From Hymenobacter sp. HSC-4F20 (GTDB taxonomy: Bacteria > Bacteroidota > Bacteroidia > Cytophagales > Hymenobacteraceae), in contig NZ_JAHZTD010000001.1 in NCBI RefSeq assembly GCF_019599275.1, positions 1,364,001 through 1,428,000 on the forward strand: a DNA stretch of 64,000 bases, in the 5' to 3' direction. Each line of letters opens with the position of its first letter. The stretch's first letter is position 1. Both the position numbers and the translations under genes were made by a program. Below the pieces are notes generated by a model. That model saw only the letters and a list, made by a program, of their open reading frames with translations, did not search any database and was not told where the DNA came from. Shown piece after piece: positions 35,089-44,242 of this stretch.

Positions 35089-35877
35089 ATGGAAAATGAA
35101 CTTCTCACGGGCAAAAAAGCCCTTATAACGGGCGCCTCCAGCGGCCTGGGGTTTGCCATGGCCCAGGCCCTGGCCGAAGCGGGTGCCGCCGTGCTTATTA
35201 CGGCCCGCAGCCGCGCGGCCCTCGATGATGCCTGCCTGCGGCTAAGCCATCTGAAGGGCCGCGTACAGGCTCGGGTGCTGGACGTACGCGACGAGGAATC
35301 CATTGCTGCTACGGTGGAGTGGGTGCGGGCGCACTGGGGCGGGCTGGATATGCTGGTGAACAACGCGGGCATCGGCATGCGCACGGTCAACCCCGATTTC
35401 ATGACCTCGCCCCAGCCCTTCTACCACGTCAGCGCAGCCGGCTTCCGCAACCTACTGGACACGAACCTGACGGGGTACTTTCTGGTAGCCAAAGCCTTTG
35501 CCCCACTGTTTGTAGCGCAGGGCTATGGCAAAATCGTGAACATATCGATGAACCACGAAACGATGCGGCGCAAGGGTTTTATTCCCTACGGCCCGTCGCG
35601 GGCCGGGGCCGAGTCGCTTTCCCTGATTATGGCCGAAGACCTGCGCGAACATCAGGTAGACGTGAACATGCTGCTACCCGGCGGGGCCACCGAAACCGGC
35701 ATGATTCCGGAGGAGCAGCGCGCAGCCCTGGCGGGCCACGTCTCGCTGCTCAGCCCCGACATCATGGCCCGCCCCATCGTGTTTCTCGCCTCCGACGCCA
35801 GTACCGGCCTTACCGGCCAGCGCATCGTCGCCACCGAGTTTGAACAGTGGCAAACCCAGCAAGCCGCAGTGCAATAA
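35089..35877 (+). CDS. SDR-family NAD(P)-dependent oxidoreductase, YxxxR variant
   Basis: 262 residues from the ATG at 35089. TGASSGLG (14-21) is the cofactor-binding turn, NNAG (91-94) the structural motif. Ser153 and Tyr167 are in place, but the canonical Lys of YxxxK is replaced: the sequence is Tyr167-GPS-Arg171. The Arg could still hold the nicotinamide ribose, or the activity may be changed. LLPGGATETGM after it suggests NADP/NAD-linked reductase relatives. TAGTTTCG at 35010-35017 may be the -7 box. Confidence 0.92.
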   Translation: MENELLTGKKALITGASSGLGFAMAQALAEAGAAVLITARSRAALDDACLRLSHLKGRVQARVLDVRDEESIAATVEWVRAHWGGLDMLVNNAGIGMRTVNPDFMTSPQPFYHVSAAGFRNLLDTNLTGYFLVAKAFAPLFVAQGYGKIVNISMNHETMRRKGFIPYGPSRAGAESLSLIMAEDLREHQVDVNMLLPGGATETGMIPEEQRAALAGHVSLLSPDIMARPIVFLASDASTGLTGQRIVATEFEQWQTQQAAVQ

Positions 35878-36018
35878 AGCCCTCAGCCCAGCCGACGCGG
35901 CGTGCCCCGGTTACCTAGTAAAGCCTCCGAAAGAGCACAACAGCCTTTCTGCTTCGGCCTGAAAGAGCAACCTTGGCAATGGGAAGTTGCTCCCGAACGT
36001 ATCCCTACCCTATTCCTG

Positions 36019-36657
36019 ATGCAGAACCCTTTCTTCAACCGCGGCTTTCAGCGCAAGCGTCCGGCCAGCACTCACGTACTACCCCCCGGCCAGTACGAAA
36101 CCCAGGATTTTCCGGTTCTCAGCGCGGGCCCTACGCCGCGGGTTGCCACCGCTAAGTGGTCGTTTGGGCTTGATGGGCTGGTGACGACTCCGCAGCAGTG
36201 GAGCTGGGCCGAGTTCAACGCCCTTCCCCAGCAGGACTTCACGGTAGATATTCACTGCGTAACCCAATGGTCGAAGTTTGACACCCGCTGGCAGGGCGTC
36301 AGCCTAGATACGCTGCTGAACTTGGCGGGCCCTGCCCCCGAGGCCCGCTACGTACTGGTACACTGCTACGGCGGCTACACTACCAACCTGCCCCTGGCCG
36401 ACCTTACCGGCGGCAAAGCCTTTATCGGGCTGCTCTACGACGGGAACCCCCTGCCCCCCGACCACGGCGGCCCGGCCCGGCTGGTAGTGCCCCACCTCTA
36501 TTTCTGGAAAAGTGCCAAGTGGGTGCAGCGCCTGGAGCTGCTGGCCGAAGACACCCCCGGCTTCTGGGAACGGGCCGGCTACAGCATGTACGGCGACCCG
36601 TGGAAGGAGCAGCGCTACCTCGACGATGACGAGGACCTGGCCGCTGGCACCCGATGA
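36019..36657 (+). CDS. Sulfite-oxidase-like molybdopterin oxidoreductase (cytosolic)
   Basis: 212 residues from the ATG at 36019. VDIHCVTQWSKFDTRWQGV carries Cys80, the expected molybdenum ligand of the sulfite oxidase/MsrP fold. Also YVLVHCYGGYTTNLPL and PPDHGGPARLVVPHLYFWKSAKWV match the family. No Tat or Sec signal is present in the start chosen, so it should act in the cytoplasm, unlike MsrP. The next gene overlaps by ATGA, implying translational coupling with a flavin reductase that may be its redox partner. Substrate unknown. Confidence 0.9.
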   Translation: MQNPFFNRGFQRKRPASTHVLPPGQYETQDFPVLSAGPTPRVATAKWSFGLDGLVTTPQQWSWAEFNALPQQDFTVDIHCVTQWSKFDTRWQGVSLDTLLNLAGPAPEARYVLVHCYGGYTTNLPLADLTGGKAFIGLLYDGNPLPPDHGGPARLVVPHLYFWKSAKWVQRLELLAEDTPGFWERAGYSMYGDPWKEQRYLDDDEDLAAGTR

Positions 36658-37394
36658 GCCGGCTAGAGTGGCAGCTAGCTACCGTAGCCGCCGTACTGCC
36701 GGAAACTCCGCGGGTAAAAACCTTTCTGCTGAACCTACCCTCCTGGACGCCCCACCGGGCCGGGCAGCACTACACGCTCCGCCTCACTGCCCCCGATGGC
36801 TACCAGGCCCAGCGCAGCTACTCCATTGCCTCTGCGCCCGAACAAACCGGCCAGATTGCCTTAACCGTGGAGCTGATTGACGAAGGAGAAGTATCGGGCT
36901 ACCTCTTCGAGGGCATTGCGCCCGGCGACCAGCTGGAAGTGCGCGGGCCCATTGGCGGGTATTTCGTGTGGGAAGCTACGCCCCAGGCCGGCCCGCTGCT
37001 GCTGGTAGCGGGGGGCTCGGGCGTGGTGCCGCTGATGGCCATGCTGCGCCACCGCCAGCGGGCCGGGGTGCACAACCCCACTGTGCTGCTTTACAGCGTC
37101 CGGACCCCAGAGGATGTTATTTACGGGCCGGAACTACACGCCATGGCGTCCGCTGATTCATCCTTCACGCTGCTGCTAACCTTTACCCGCCAGGCACCCG
37201 CCGGCTGGGCCGGCTACCAGCGCCGCCTAGATGCAGCCCTGCTGGCCGAGGTAGTTAGCCGCTTCCCTACCCCACCGCAGTGCTTTATCTGTGGGCCAAA
37301 CGGACTGGTAGAATCCGCCGCCACTGGGCTGGTAGCCCAGGGAGTGCCTGCGGGAGCTATTCGCACCGAGCGGTTCGGCCCCAGCGGCAGCTAA
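36654..37394 (+). CDS. FAD-binding ferredoxin/flavin reductase-like protein
   Basis: 246 residues. RSYSIAS (54-60) is the FAD-binding signature of the ferredoxin-NADP reductase superfamily and GGSGVVPLMAM (120-130) binds the NAD(P) pyrophosphate. CFICGPNGLVE near the end is the nicotinamide-contact motif. There is no 2Fe-2S domain. It overlaps the upstream molybdenum enzyme by 4 nt. It probably passes electrons between NAD(P)H and that enzyme, an inference from gene order. Confidence 0.92.
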   Translation: MSRLEWQLATVAAVLPETPRVKTFLLNLPSWTPHRAGQHYTLRLTAPDGYQAQRSYSIASAPEQTGQIALTVELIDEGEVSGYLFEGIAPGDQLEVRGPIGGYFVWEATPQAGPLLLVAGGSGVVPLMAMLRHRQRAGVHNPTVLLYSVRTPEDVIYGPELHAMASADSSFTLLLTFTRQAPAGWAGYQRRLDAALLAEVVSRFPTPPQCFICGPNGLVESAATGLVAQGVPAGAIRTERFGPSGS

Positions 37395-37425
37395 CGGCGC
37401 AACTTACCGGAGTGGGTAGCTGCTG

Positions 37426-38196
37426 CTACGACAGGTAGCCCCGCACCCAGTACACGGCATAGCCAACTATTTCGTGTATCAGAATACTCCACAAACGCGG
37501 GGCGTCGTCGCTGGGAATAAGCCAGTAGGTGAGCGTAGGCTGCCGGTCGGTGGAGTAATAGGAAGCCGGGAAAACGGCTGGCTGCAGGCCTACCTCCCGG
37601 AAGCAGCCCAAGGCTCTTCGCTCATGAAAAGCCGACGTAATCAACACAATAGACCTGATTTCGGGATGCTGAGCTACTACCGCCTTCGTGTTGAGGGCAT
37701 TTTCACGGGTGTTGCGGCTGCGGGTTTCCAGCAGAATATCCTGCCGGGGCACGCCGGCCAGTCGCAGCAAAATGCCCAACTCTTCGGCCTCAGTTTGCCC
37801 TTTTGTTCCGCCCAACGCCCCCGACCCGCCCGACACAATGATTTTGCGGATTCGACCGGCCCGATACAGCCACAACGTGTGCAGCAGCCGGTCGGCGCCC
37901 TGCTCCACATACACCCGGTCGTGCGGCGACTTGCGGCCCTTCGTGATACCCGTCAGCAGCACGCCGGCATCGTGGCGGCCCAACTGGCGCAGCGTTACGG
38001 GCGGCACCTCCCAGGCCAGCAACGCTTCGTTCACCAGCGCCCCGTTGGTCAGCACCAGGGCCAGGGCAACAGCCAGCCTCAACAGCCGACGATACCACCG
38101 GGAGTGGCGCAGCAAGAAGGCCAGAACCAGCAGGCCAGCCAGCCAGACGGTAGGCGATATAAGAAAATCCAGGATTTTAGATAGCACGAAGAACAT
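37426..38196 (-). CDS. YdcF/ElyC-family protein (DUF218)
   Basis: 256 residues. Two N-terminal membrane helices (about 12-30 and 37-57), then the DUF218 domain: AGVLLTGITKGRK, KIIVSGGSGALGG, LETRSRNTRENA and VLITSAFHERRALGCF. In E. coli ElyC acts in peptidoglycan or undecaprenyl-phosphate metabolism, and YdcF binds SAM. The ATG at 38196 is only 4 nt after a TAGCTTTG box (38201-38208, minus strand), so the mRNA may be leaderless. Confidence 0.92.
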   Translation of the reverse strand: MFFVLSKILDFLISPTVWLAGLLVLAFLLRHSRWYRRLLRLAVALALVLTNGALVNEALLAWEVPPVTLRQLGRHDAGVLLTGITKGRKSPHDRVYVEQGADRLLHTLWLYRAGRIRKIIVSGGSGALGGTKGQTEAEELGILLRLAGVPRQDILLETRSRNTRENALNTKAVVAQHPEIRSIVLITSAFHERRALGCFREVGLQPAVFPASYYSTDRQPTLTYWLIPSDDAPRLWSILIHEIVGYAVYWVRGYLS

Positions 38197-38200
38197 AGCA

Positions 38201-38208
38201 CAAAGCTA
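38201..38208 (-). promoter_or_regulatory. -7 box TAGCTTTG 4 nt before the ElyC-like start
   Basis: Exact TAnnTTTG match directly before the ATG at 38196. Transcription from it would start at or within a base or two of the start codon. Confidence 0.5.
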
Positions 38209-38302
38209 CGCGCGGCGGGCTAGCGCACCACATTGCCCACCTGTATTGCCTGGTGGCCCTGGCTGGGTAGCAGCAAGTACCCGCCAAACCCAGTACCAAA
38301 AC

Positions 38303-38333
38303 AGGCGGCCGGTAGTAACCGGCCGCCTTTTGT
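38303..38333 (-). terminator. Terminator of the thioredoxin-like gene
   Basis: An 11-bp stem AGGCGGCCGGT (38303-38313 with 38318-38328), 4-nt loop, with a T-rich flank on both strands. Confidence 0.8.
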
Positions 38334-38379
38334 TCACTTAAAGAAAATAAGCACCGCCCGTTCTGTAGGCAGATGCCTG

Positions 38380-38727
38380 TTAAAGTGCCGCTACCAGCTC
38401 GTCGGTGCAGGTTTGCAGGTGCGTGAGCATGTTCAGAACCTCTTCCTCGGTGCGGAGGGTGTCGCACTCCATCAGCCGGCCCCGGCAGTAGGCCACGAAG
38501 AACGGCGCTACTTTGGCGTCCATCATTTTGCGGGCTACCGGGTTTTCATCGACATCGAGGCGCAGAAAAACGGTTTTCTGGAAGCGGGCATCCTTGGAGA
38601 AACGCTCGAAGGGTGGAGCCAGCAGGTCACACACGTCGCAGTTTTCAGAGGTGAATTTGGCCAGCACGCGGGGGTAGTCGTGGATGATGGTGCGGAGACC
38701 TTCGTCGTTCGTGTCAATTACTTTCAT
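38380..38727 (-). CDS. Thioredoxin-family protein with CDVC motif
   Basis: 115 residues from the ATG at 38727. Fold features: MKVIDTNDEGLRTIIHDYPRV, the redox pair Cys30-Asp-Val-Cys33 in ENCDVCDLL, VFLRLDVDENP and the cis-Pro region VAPFFVAY. CDVC instead of CGPC should give a different redox potential. Cytoplasmic, no signal. Target proteins unknown. It is a single gene with its own terminator, and the DUF885 gene lies upstream on the same strand. Confidence 0.9.
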   Translation of the reverse strand: MKVIDTNDEGLRTIIHDYPRVLAKFTSENCDVCDLLAPPFERFSKDARFQKTVFLRLDVDENPVARKMMDAKVAPFFVAYCRGRLMECDTLRTEEEVLNMLTHLQTCTDELVAAL

Positions 38728-38863
38728 GCAGGAAGTGCTAGGTGAAGGTCGGCCTGAAGCTCGGTGGCCCAACTCAGGGCTTCTCCGGCAGACAACAAAC
38801 CATCCCGGAAAAATTCCATGACAGAATGGTTTTTTAATTGCCTGAAACGAGCGACCCGCTTCC

Positions 38864-40645
38864 TTAGTTTTTCCCGAGCATCATCTGGCGGATGTACTTC
38901 ACGGGCGCGCTGCCGTAGCTGAGGAACTGCTCGTGGAAGGTTTTCAGATCGAACTTACTGCCCTGCTGCTTTTTAAGCTCCTCGCGCAAATCATAAATTT
39001 CGGTGGAGCCGGTGAAGTAGCTGCTCAGCTGTACCTGGCTGAGGGTGGCGCGGCGCCATTTGTTGCGGGCCTCGGCTTCTTCCTGAAACCCGTCGCGCTG
39101 GAGCAAAGCCACGGCCTGGGGCTCCGTGATGGTGCCGGCTTGCACATCGTGGTCGAGGATGGCGTTCAGGGTCACGCGCATGTTCCACTTGTCCCACATC
39201 AGCCAGATTTCGTCGGTGTTACCCCCGTAGCCGCTTTCCAGCATCATGCGCTCGGTGTACACGGCCCAGCCCTCAATCATGGCCCCGTTGCCGAAGATGG
39301 ATTTCACCAGCGAGGGGCTGCGGTTGGCATATACCAGCTGGGTGTAGTGGCCCGGAATGGCTTCGTGGATGTTGAGAATCTGGAGGGTGTACTGGTTGTA
39401 CTCGCGCAGGTAGCTTTCGGCCTGGGCCGCCGTCTGCCCGTCCAGTGGCTCCACGTTGTAGTAGGTATTGGCGGCTTTGTCGTAGGGGCCGGGGGCCGAA
39501 ATGCTGGCGCCGGCGCCGCTGCCCCGCATGTACAGCGGGGTTTCGCGCACTACCAGGGGCTTGGTGGGGTCCTGGGTCAAGAGCTTATGGTCATCCACCC
39601 ACTTCACGAGGGTAGGCATCTGGTCTTTCACGGCCTGCACGAAGCCGGCGGGGGTAGCGTGCTTTTCGGAAAGCTTGCTGATGACCTGCTTGATCATTGC
39701 CACTGAATCTGAGGGCGCGGTTTGGCCGGGGAAGTAGGTGGGCCAGAGGCGAGCAGCACGCTTGCCCATGTCCCGGAGCAGCTCCTGGCGGTGCCGCTGG
39801 GCCTTCTGGTACACCTGGTCGGCGGAGTACGTCGACTGAATATCGAGGGCAAACTTGCGGTCGAACAGCGGCTTACCGATGCGGAAGCTCCGGAACTTGC
39901 CGGCCGGCAGCACCTCCTGCTGCAGGAAGCGCACGTAGCCTTCCATTACGAGGCGGGTAGTAGCAATGCGGTCCGTGAGGTCCTTTTTCTCCCGCGCCGT
40001 GAGGCCCGACTTCGCCACCGAATCTTGCAGAGCCGGCCCGAATACGGCCAGCCCGCCCTGGGTTTGCAGAACGGCCAGGTTGGTATGCTCGCGGGTGGGC
40101 GTCTGGATGTTTTGCTTGGCGGCCTCGTAGTAGTCGGCGGCGCGGCTGATCTTGCTGCTGATGGCGCGCAGGCGGCGGTCGAGGGGGTGGTAGCGGCCGT
40201 TCAGGATTTCGGCCACCGAGGAGCCCAGGTTATAGCCGGCCGGGTTCCACTGCCAGTCGCGCAGGCTGTCGGCGTAGAAGCGCGCCGACTCCAGGTAGTT
40301 CTGCAGCAGGCGGTAGTCGGTCTGGTTGTTCACCGAGAGGTCTTCCACTTTGAAGATTTCCATTTCCTGGCGGCGGCGCTTGAGAGCGGCGGCTTCCGTC
40401 TGGCGGCGGCCCGCCGAGGGAATCACCAGCAGGGAATCGTAGCGGTGGTAGCCGGCCGAAGAAGCCCACTCGGGGTTGTAGTACCACAAGGAGTCAATGA
40501 AGCGCTGCTTGTAACGGTCGAAGTCGGCATCCACCGTTTCGGGCGTGCCGGAGGTAGGCTTGGTGTTGGAATTGCAGGCGGAGAAAGCCGCCAGGCCAGC
40601 CACGGCCGCCAGCAGCGCCAGCCGGGAAGAGTAAGATTGCGTCAT
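38864..40645 (-). CDS. DUF885 family lipoprotein, probable metallopeptidase
   Basis: 593 residues. Lipobox-type signal peptide ending in AAFSAC (Cys24), so lipid-anchored. The zinc motif HEAIPGH (His427, Glu428, His433) is the HExxxGH of DUF885, related to gluzincin-type M32-like peptidases. YADSLRDWQWNPAGYNLG, LYMRGSGAGASISAPGPYD and GWAVYTERMML are also conserved in the family. Probable role: peptide cleavage outside the inner membrane. A TACCTTGG box lies about 38 bp upstream on its strand. Confidence 0.92.
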   Translation of the reverse strand: MTQSYSSRLALLAAVAGLAAFSACNSNTKPTSGTPETVDADFDRYKQRFIDSLWYYNPEWASSAGYHRYDSLLVIPSAGRRQTEAAALKRRRQEMEIFKVEDLSVNNQTDYRLLQNYLESARFYADSLRDWQWNPAGYNLGSSVAEILNGRYHPLDRRLRAISSKISRAADYYEAAKQNIQTPTREHTNLAVLQTQGGLAVFGPALQDSVAKSGLTAREKKDLTDRIATTRLVMEGYVRFLQQEVLPAGKFRSFRIGKPLFDRKFALDIQSTYSADQVYQKAQRHRQELLRDMGKRAARLWPTYFPGQTAPSDSVAMIKQVISKLSEKHATPAGFVQAVKDQMPTLVKWVDDHKLLTQDPTKPLVVRETPLYMRGSGAGASISAPGPYDKAANTYYNVEPLDGQTAAQAESYLREYNQYTLQILNIHEAIPGHYTQLVYANRSPSLVKSIFGNGAMIEGWAVYTERMMLESGYGGNTDEIWLMWDKWNMRVTLNAILDHDVQAGTITEPQAVALLQRDGFQEEAEARNKWRRATLSQVQLSSYFTGSTEIYDLREELKKQQGSKFDLKTFHEQFLSYGSAPVKYIRQMMLGKN

Positions 40646-40834
40646 AAATACAGGGAGAGGGGTAGTAATTCAGGTGCCAAGGTAGCGGACAAGGACGCGA
40701 GAATGGCGCTCGGCGTTGCGGGCCAAGCTCCCCGGAGGTAGGCCTGGCCGAGTTGATAGTGGGTACTACAGCTATGTTGTGCATTTCTCTATGCATTTTT
40801 AGGCCACTCTATTCCCATTCCCTACCCCCTTCCT

Positions 40835-42028
40835 ATGCCCCAATCTGCCCAAAGCCGCCGCCATTTTCTTCAAATCCTTAGCGCCGGGCTAGCCGGCAGC
40901 GCCCTGCTGGCGGCCTGCGCCCGTGCTGGTTCAGGCTCCCCCGCTGCCAACAGCTACCTGGTGTACGTGGGCACCTACGGCCCCCAGGAGCAGGACAACA
41001 TCTGGCTCTACCGGCTGGAACCGGCTACCGGGGCGCTGACGCGGGTAACGGGAGCCCGGGGCGGCGCCAGCCCTTCCTTCCTGACGGTGGATGCCCAGCA
41101 CCGCACCCTCTACGCCGTGAATGAGGTAGACAATTACCAGGGCACACCCAATGGGGGCGTCAGCGCCTTTGCCATCGACCGGCAAAGCGGGGGCCTGACG
41201 CTGCTGAACCAGCAGGCCTCGGGCGGCACCATTCCCTGCTACATCAGCCTCGACCGCCAGGGCCGGCACGCGCTGGTCGCCAACTACGGCAATGGCACGG
41301 TGGCGGCCCTACCCCTGGGTGAGGGCGGAAAGCTACAGCCGGCTTCTTCGGTAGATCAGCACACGGGCCACGGTCCGCACAAAAACCAAACGAACCCGCG
41401 CGGCCACTGCATCTTGCCTGACCCAGCCGGCAAGTACTTTTTCGCCGTGGATTTGGGCAACGATACCGTGTACGGCTACACCTTGGCGGCTGATGGCAAG
41501 CTGCAGCGCCTGCCTACCCCAGCCCACCAAACCAAGCCCGGCGCGGGGCCGCGCATCCTCACCTTCCACCCCAGCAAGCCCTGGGCCTACCTCATCAACG
41601 AGCTGGATTCCACCATGACGGCCCTGGCCTACGACGCTGGCAAGGGTAGCTTCCGCGAAATTCAGACAATAACCACCCTGCCCGTCGGCTTCACCGAGTG
41701 GAATGCCTGCGCCGACGTGCACGTATCGCCCAACGGCCGGTTTTTGTACGGCTCCAACCGCGGGCACAACAGCCTGGTAGTGTACGCCATTGACCCCGGC
41801 AGCGGCCGCCTGAGCCTGGTGGAGCACGTGATGCTACCCGGCAAAACGCCCCGCAGCTTCACCCTCGACCCTACCGGCCGGATAGTACTCGTGGCTCATC
41901 AGCAGTCTGATACCGTGGTTACCTACTTCGCCGATGCCCGCACCGGCCGCCTCACGCCCACCGGCGTGAGCGTACCCATGACGGCCCCCGTATGCCTGCA
42001 GGTATACCCCGACTTTCTGCGGGGCTAA
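40835..42028 (+). CDS. Lactonase-family seven-bladed propeller protein (Pgl type), exported lipoprotein
   Basis: 397 residues. The N-terminus SRRHFLQ (7-13) resembles a Tat signal, and LLAAC (Cys28) is a lipobox, so it may be folded before export and lipid-anchored. The rest is a beta-propeller of the YbhE/6-phosphogluconolactonase type: YVGTYGP at the start, PNGGVSAFAIDRQSGGL, NPRGHCILPDPAGKYFFAVD and DVHVSPNGRFLYGSNRGHNS. Export makes a role in the pentose phosphate pathway unlikely; a different lactone or sugar-acid substrate is more probable. Confidence 0.9.
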   Translation: MPQSAQSRRHFLQILSAGLAGSALLAACARAGSGSPAANSYLVYVGTYGPQEQDNIWLYRLEPATGALTRVTGARGGASPSFLTVDAQHRTLYAVNEVDNYQGTPNGGVSAFAIDRQSGGLTLLNQQASGGTIPCYISLDRQGRHALVANYGNGTVAALPLGEGGKLQPASSVDQHTGHGPHKNQTNPRGHCILPDPAGKYFFAVDLGNDTVYGYTLAADGKLQRLPTPAHQTKPGAGPRILTFHPSKPWAYLINELDSTMTALAYDAGKGSFREIQTITTLPVGFTEWNACADVHVSPNGRFLYGSNRGHNSLVVYAIDPGSGRLSLVEHVMLPGKTPRSFTLDPTGRIVLVAHQQSDTVVTYFADARTGRLTPTGVSVPMTAPVCLQVYPDFLRG

Positions 42029-42146
42029 GGGGTAGCCGACGGAGTTGAAGAAGGGTACTATTTCGGCTGGCTTGACGTTTGCTTAGCGGCTCCTGGCGCT
42101 GCGCAGCCGCAAGCCAGCCGATTTTTCTTTTCTTCTGTAGCTTGTT

Positions 42147-42644
42147 ATGAAACGTCTTGGTGGCTTGGCACTGCTGGCCCTCCTTCCCCTCTCCTTACGT
42201 GCCCAGCAAGCCGGTTCGGTGCAGCGGCTCGATGAGAGCAATGGCTTTCGGGGCCTGCACTTTGGCGCACCGCTCACCGAGGCCCTGCACCTGCGCCTCG
42301 TTCAGGACAGCGGCGACGAGAAGATTTACGAGCGCACCGACGAGGACCTGCGCCTGGGCTCTTTTTCGGCCACGCGCATTCACTACAAGTTTTTCCGGGG
42401 GCAGTTTGCCGCTGTTACTATCATCGTGAAGGGCGCCGAACATGCCCAGCGCGTGTTACCCACCTTCCAGCACGTGTATGGCCCGGGCAAGATAGAAGGC
42501 TTCAGCTGCAAGTGGCAGGGCCGGCAGGTGGCCCTTTCCTGCGCCTCCTGGAGCGACGATAATGCCATCCTGGCCATGTCGAGCCTACCCCTTGCCGCCC
42601 AGATGAAGCAGGCCAAAGCAACGCCGAAGTCTACGAGTAAGTAA
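42147..42644 (+). CDS. Small secreted protein, unknown function
   Basis: 165 residues with a signal peptide (cleavage near LRAQQ, about residue 20). Mature part: ESNGFRGLHFGAPLTEALHL and FSATRIHYKFFRGQFAAVTI, a compact beta-rich domain with two cysteines (FSCKWQ, LSCASW). The repeated pattern GLHFGAPL resembles signal-peptide proteins that adopt a small beta-sandwich, but no family is recognised. It may be co-transcribed with the lactonase gene 118 bp upstream. Confidence 0.65.
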   Translation: MKRLGGLALLALLPLSLRAQQAGSVQRLDESNGFRGLHFGAPLTEALHLRLVQDSGDEKIYERTDEDLRLGSFSATRIHYKFFRGQFAAVTIIVKGAEHAQRVLPTFQHVYGPGKIEGFSCKWQGRQVALSCASWSDDNAILAMSSLPLAAQMKQAKATPKSTSK

Positions 42645-42688
42645 CGGGGTAGCTTTTTAATTGCCGCCCACGGCCCTGGGGCTGCAGC

Positions 42689-44242
42689 TTATCTTTGGTA
42701 GCCCTGCACCGGGAAGGCCGGGTCCTCATAGGGAGCCAACACGGGCTCGGCCTGGCTATCGGCTTTGAACAGCATAACCTCGCGCCGTTCCGGGGTGTAG
42801 CGAGGCCAGCTGGGGCCCGGCTGCCCGGTTTTCATGAAGCGGGCCCAGTGCGCGTGCATGGCCGCCGCCAAAGCGGGGTTGGAGGCTTTGCTAGGGGCTG
42901 TGGCCGTGGCCGCCGCAGCTGCTGCGGCGGAGCTACCGGCGGGAGCATTCCACACGAAAGCCAGCTCCTGGGCATGGATGGGCTGGGTACGGGCATCCGC
43001 GTAATCGAAGCGGTAGAGCCAGGTAGGCGTGCCCTGGGCGGCCAGCTGGTCCGCCAGGCGGTAGGTAGCCAGCCGGTAGAGGTAATCCGTCAGAACTGCA
43101 TTCCAAGCGTCTAGATCCGGCTGGGAGCCGCGGCGCGCCTGGTAGGCCTGCCATACGTAGGAGCTGTTTTTCGAGCCGAACACCAACCGCAAGCCTTCTT
43201 CATTGGGCTCATGCAGCACCGAGCCGGGCCCACTGAACAGCCGCGCTTCCTCTAGGTTGGTGCCCAGCAGCACCCGTACGGGCGGCCGCGTCTGGCGCAG
43301 GTAATCCAAGGGAGGCGCCACAATGGTCTTGCCATCGAGCACGGGCCCGAACACCTGCAAGCCCCCGGTGCCATTGGCAAAGCGTGCCTGAGCCCGCACC
43401 AGAGAATCGGCGGGCAGGGTGAGCAGGGCGCCAGCGGTGGGCAGATGCAGAGCCTGGAGCAGGTCTCGCGTCACGGCCCCGGCAGTAGCCGTGTCGCGGA
43501 TGGCCTGCACGGCGCCGCTTTCCAGAATCACTTGCTGAAACAAGCCTTGCGCGGCAGGCGTCACCAGCAGGCCGCCTACCAGCTTTGCCCCCGCCGATTC
43601 GCCCATGACCGTTACCTGGTTAGGGTCGCCACCGAAGGCGGCAATGTTCTGGTGCACCCAGCGCAGGGCCGCCACTGCGTCGAGCAGGCCGCTGTTGCCA
43701 GCCTGAGCGTAGCTGGGTCCTAGGCGCGGGCCCAGGTGCAGAAAGCCCAGGCTACCCAGGCGGTAGTTGATGCTGACGGCCACAATGGTATCCTGCGCGG
43801 CAAACGTCCAGGCGTCGTTATCCTGGCTCGAGCCCCCGGTAAAGGCCCCACCGTGCACCCATACTACCACCGGCCGCCGCTTGGCCGTGGCCGGCGCCCA
43901 CACGTTCAGGTAGAGGCAGTCCTCGGAGCCCTGCACCCCGGTTGCCCCAGTCGTTTGCATTGCCTTCGAGCCAAACTGCAAGGCGGCAAGCGGGTTGCGG
44001 TGGCGCTTCGGCGGCTGCGGGGGCCGAAAGCGGAGCGGGCCTACCGGAGGCTGGGCGTACGGAATACCACGGAATACCCGTAGGCTACCCTCCTGCACGC
44101 CCTGAACCCGGCCCTGCTTGGTTTTAACCACCGGGGCTACCTGTTGCGCCTGAGCTGCCACTGGCGCAACACCGAGGCTCATGCCTAGTAGTAAGGCCCC
44201 CAACACCTTACGATACAAATGGCAGCTGAAGTAACAAGTCAT
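42689..44242 (-). CDS. Secreted type B carboxylesterase
   Basis: 517 residues from the ATG at 44242; a signal peptide ends near AAQAQQ. Catalytic Ser216 lies in the nucleophile elbow GESAGAK. The family N-terminal signatures FRGIPYAQPPVGPLRF and EDCLYLNVW are present, followed by VVVWVHGGAFTGGSS. TNLEEARLF likely gives the acidic residue and QPIHAQELAFVW the His. An Ala-rich insert (about residues 445-460) follows that His. It probably hydrolyses esters outside the cell. Confidence 0.93.
   Translation of the reverse strand: MTCYFSCHLYRKVLGALLLGMSLGVAPVAAQAQQVAPVVKTKQGRVQGVQEGSLRVFRGIPYAQPPVGPLRFRPPQPPKRHRNPLAALQFGSKAMQTTGATGVQGSEDCLYLNVWAPATAKRRPVVVWVHGGAFTGGSSQDNDAWTFAAQDTIVAVSINYRLGSLGFLHLGPRLGPSYAQAGNSGLLDAVAALRWVHQNIAAFGGDPNQVTVMGESAGAKLVGGLLVTPAAQGLFQQVILESGAVQAIRDTATAGAVTRDLLQALHLPTAGALLTLPADSLVRAQARFANGTGGLQVFGPVLDGKTIVAPPLDYLRQTRPPVRVLLGTNLEEARLFSGPGSVLHEPNEEGLRLVFGSKNSSYVWQAYQARRGSQPDLDAWNAVLTDYLYRLATYRLADQLAAQGTPTWLYRFDYADARTQPIHAQELAFVWNAPAGSSAAAAAAATATAPSKASNPALAAAMHAHWARFMKTGQPGPSWPRYTPERREVMLFKADSQAEPVLAPYEDPAFPVQGYQR

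Noticed and set aside
39722..40741. 339-codon open frame on the plus strand
   Set aside because: Antisense to the DUF885 gene, which has an intact signal peptide, HEAIPGH motif and full length; the plus product has no motif.
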